From the NCBI GenBank assembly GCA_019309945.1, contig JAFDFH010000131.1, positions 1 through 6,943 of the forward strand: 6,943 bases of DNA, in the 5' to 3' direction. Below, piece after piece: positions 5,698 through 6,943 of the stretch. Origin of the DNA: Deltaproteobacteria bacterium. Its GTDB lineage: Bacteria > Desulfobacterota > Desulfobacteria > Desulfobacterales > JAFDFH01. Made by a program: the position numbers and the translations under genes. Numbering within the stretch: the stretch's first letter is position 1; each line of letters opens with the position of its first letter. The notes below the pieces were generated by a model. That model was not told where the DNA came from. It searched no databases and saw nothing but the letters and a program-made list of their open reading frames with translations.

Positions 5698-5717
5698 CCC
5701 CGTAGCTTGCTGCGGGG
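5698..5717. repeat. REP-like hairpin, copy 2
   Basis: CCCCGTAGC, TT and GCTGCGGGG form a 9-bp stem with a single T-G wobble; outer GAAG (5691-5694) and CTTC (5721-5724) extend the symmetry. The shape resembles REP elements, which are spread by RAYT transposases and are normally intergenic. No RAYT gene is present. It sits just past the stop of the zinc-ribbon-like gene and could also protect or end that transcript. Confidence 0.6.
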
Positions 5718-5745
5718 AGGCTTCAATAACGCTGTAGCTTTGTTT

Positions 5746-5970
5746 TTATCGTAACCCATTTTGGTATTCCTTTTTCCCTAAGTTTTCCTCTTCAAATTGC
5801 TCTGAACGGATAAAAAAATGGCATCTTTCACAGTGAAAGCTTACCGCCACTATTGTCCTTTTTGTCTGATCTGAACCATATGTTTCTATTTTTGATAAAA
5901 TGCCTTTAATGTTTCTCACACTTCCACAATTTGAACAGAATTCAGTTGCTGCTAGTTTATCGATTTTCAT
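5746..5970 (-). CDS. Small zinc-ribbon-like protein with two CxxC motifs
   Basis: This is a 74-aa protein with CSNC at residues 12-15 and CERC at 47-50, about 31 residues apart, the layout of a four-cysteine zinc ribbon. Between the knuckles is a basic, beta-prone stretch (SKIETYGSDQTKRTIVAVSF), and the tail is acidic then basic. The ATG at 5970 has AAGGGG six nt upstream, a good ribosome site. It lies 33 nt after the antitoxin stop and may be read through from that operon. Function is unknown; nucleic-acid binding is possible, as for many small zinc ribbons. Confidence 0.7.
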   Translation of the reverse strand: MKIDKLAATEFCSNCGSVRNIKGILSKIETYGSDQTKRTIVAVSFHCERCHFFIRSEQFEEENLGKKEYQNGLR

Positions 5971-6003
5971 CTTTTTCCCCTTAAACGGACGGTCCCAATT
6001 CCC

Positions 6004-6318
6004 TCACACCGTACGTACTTCAAAATGAATACCTTCACGTTCTTGAAGATGAGCTATGATTTCAAAAAGATTACGGGCTTGTGGATTTCCCTTTGGACCA
6101 AACATGCGCATCAGACTTTTTGGGGATTTATCTGTGGCCGAACCCAAAGCGTCAAAGCCGATTGTAGCGTTTATATAATCACGCAAAATGGCCCTGCCGG
6201 TATCCGTATCACCGGATAAAAAACATTCTATCCCTTCCCTGAGTAGTTCTTTTCGAAAGGCCGGATCACGGACAACCCGGTTCTTGATGATCTCTTTAAA
6301 ATCCCTGGTAAGTGCCAT
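6004..6318 (-). CDS. HigA-like antitoxin (addiction module antidote protein)
   Basis: This is a 104-aa helix-turn-helix protein. It closely matches the addiction module antidote family as I know it: MALTRDFKE start, RDPAFRKELLREGIE, a GDTDTGRAILRDYINATIGF segment and PKSLMRMFGPKGNPQARNLF, which spans the recognition region (about 50-85). Such proteins neutralise a RelE/HigB-type RNase and repress their own promoter. The ATG at 6318 is secure: AGGAGG lies seven nt upstream, inside the 3' end of the toxin gene, whose TGA is two bases before the ATG. Length and sequence look intact, even though the toxin is frameshifted. The unpaired antitoxin might still repress or block related toxins elsewhere in the genome. 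Confidence 0.9.
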   Translation of the reverse strand: MALTRDFKEIIKNRVVRDPAFRKELLREGIECFLSGDTDTGRAILRDYINATIGFDALGSATDKSPKSLMRMFGPKGNPQARNLFEIIAHLQEREGIHFEVRTV

Positions 6319-6320
6319 TT

Positions 6321-6642
6321 TCAGCCCTCCTGTCGCTTTCTTTGTTTATATTCTGTCCACAGTATCTTGGCAACTTCTATGTCTTTATGCTGTCGCCTTT
6401 TTGTACCACCTCCAAGCAAGATCACCAAGGCATCACCATCTCTGCCGAAATAGATACGATACCCAGGCCCCAAAATCGATCCGGTATTCTAAGACACCCT
6501 CACCGATGCCTTTAGTATTTGAAAAAATGCCTTGTTCCATTCGAATCAAAGCAGTGGCAACCTTTGCAGCAGCAGGTGTATTCAACCGATTGAACCATTT
6601 TTCGAAATGACCTCGACCGTTTGGGTCAATATATTCTCTCAC
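6321..6642 (-). pseudogene. RelE/HigB-type toxin with a one-base frameshift
   Basis: Two frames together encode a typical RelE/ParE-superfamily toxin of about 106 aa that cleaves mRNA at the ribosome. The first frame gives REYIDPNGRGHFEKWFNRL through GVLEYRIDFG, then meets a TGA near 6433. The -/+1 neighbour frame continues in register with PGYRIYFGRDGDALVILLGG and KDIEVAKILW to a TGA at 6321. The break maps to the GGGG run at 6468-6471; removing one G restores the full protein. The GTG at 6642 fits the family start. A TTG at 6672 is also in frame but has no ribosome site. The gene could be a true pseudogene, a sequencing error in a homopolymer, or slippage-controlled. The toxin-first order is that of higBA. 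Confidence 0.85.
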
Positions 6643-6651
6643 TGCTGTCCG

Positions 6652-6682
6652 GTTAACTTTTTTGAAAAGCAAGTTAACTATA
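6652..6682 (-). promoter_or_regulatory. Candidate promoter/operator of the toxin-antitoxin pair
   Basis: GTTAACT (6652-6658) and AGTTAAC (6672-6678) form a perfect 7-bp inverted repeat with 13 bp between them, 10 bp upstream of the toxin GTG. A TATAGT -10-like hexamer (minus strand, 6677-6682) overlaps the outer arm. Autorepression by the HigA-like antitoxin at such a site would be usual. No convincing -35 is visible. Confidence 0.35.
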
Positions 6683-6755
6683 TGAATTTAAATTAAATAT
6701 TGACGAAATTGAAAGGGAACGATTTGAATTTGCCTTAAACCTGGTTTCATGGTTC

Positions 6756-6776
6756 TTTTGCATAAAAAATGCGAAA
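6756..6776 (+). promoter_or_regulatory. Hairpin just before the transposase ribosome site
   Basis: TTTTGCAT and ATGCGAAA pair (one G-U) around five A residues. The right arm overlaps the GAAAGGAG ribosome site at 6773-6780. IS elements often use such hairpins to keep read-through transcripts from translating transposase. A weak promoter, TTGACG (6700-6705) with TTGAAT (6724-6729) at 18 bp, lies upstream. Confidence 0.35.
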
Positions 6777-6787
6777 GGAGATTCATT

Positions 6788-6943
6788 ATGAACCAGGGCC
6801 AAACTATTTTCTCTCAGGTAATCGATTTTCTTCCATGGAAAAAATTTCGTCAATGTGTCAATCGTTATAACGGTAATCACCGTATACGTTCTTTTACATG
6901 CTACAATCAGTTTCTATGCATGGCTTTTGCTCAGCTGACATAC
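6788..6943 (+). CDS. IS4-type transposase, N-terminal part only (window edge)
   Basis: The first 52 codons of an open frame run off the right edge. The start is MNQGQTIFSQVIDFLPWKKF, followed by CVNRYNGNHRIRSFTCYNQF and LCMAFAQLTY. This matches the DUF4372 N-terminal domain of a large group of IS4-family DDE transposases, which is the DNA-binding part; the catalytic domain would lie outside the window. GAAAGGAG ends seven nt before the ATG and makes the start secure. It is the only supported plus-strand gene and is divergent from the toxin-antitoxin pair. The left end of the element should lie within about 6673-6780, but no terminal inverted repeat can be confirmed without the other end. Confidence 0.85.
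   Translation, partial: MNQGQTIFSQVIDFLPWKKFRQCVNRYNGNHRIRSFTCYNQFLCMAFAQLTY

Noticed and set aside
6674..6880. Minus-strand frame of 68 codons at the right edge
   Set aside because: It is antisense to the transposase start, which has family sequence and a good ribosome site.

Overview
The window appears to come from an anaerobic bacterium, most likely a Desulfobacterota-type (deltaproteobacterial) lineage. This is an inference from three things: an FeS-plus-DUF3786 protein, a CooC-type ATPase beside a multi-cluster Fe-S protein, and intergenic repeats built from CAGAAGT-like heptamers. No rRNA or other phylogenetic marker is present. Every convincing gene except the one at the right edge lies on the minus strand, so the window reads from right to left.

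Layout from high to low coordinates. At 6788-6943 (+) is the first 52 codons of an IS4-type transposase, cut by the window end. At 6004-6642 (-) is a HigBA-like toxin-antitoxin pair. The antitoxin is intact, but the RelE/HigB-type toxin carries a one-base frameshift in a GGGG run. Next come a small two-CxxC zinc-ribbon-like protein (5746-5970) and two copies of a REP-like hairpin (5632-5717). A two-gene unit follows (5565-4413): an unrecognised 106-aa protein and an FeS/DUF3786 protein. Its transcript probably ends at an intrinsic terminator at 4137-4163, after crossing an intergenic repeat.

The core of the window is a compact four-gene minus-strand operon (3924-415). It encodes a winged-helix, multi-cluster Fe-S protein, a short-chain dehydrogenase-like protein (SDR), a conserved-looking protein of unknown function, and a CooC-type MinD-family ATPase. 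A strong Shine-Dalgarno site precedes the first gene. Gaps are 30 and 38 nt, the last two genes overlap by 26 nt, and the terminator overlaps the last stop codon. The genes are clearly richer in G+C than the AT-rich DNA on both sides. Related direct repeats (1-163 and 4243-4407) bracket the block. This suggests a transferred or mobilised cassette.

Together the four genes look like a metal- or Fe-S-dependent redox module. A CooC-type ATPase normally loads nickel into carbon monoxide dehydrogenase, but no such enzyme is present here. The SDR keeps its Rossmann motifs and Tyr155 but has Ser in place of the catalytic Lys, Gln in place of the usual Asn, and no Ser at the canonical spacing. It may be a pseudoenzyme, a cofactor-binding subunit or an unusual enzyme. 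The Fe-S protein could be the electron-transfer partner or the client of the ATPase. These roles are inferences.

The left end (161-262) holds three 20-bp inverted repeats spaced exactly 41 bp apart, which look like tandem operators for a helix-turn-helix repressor. No gene in the window is clearly under their control.
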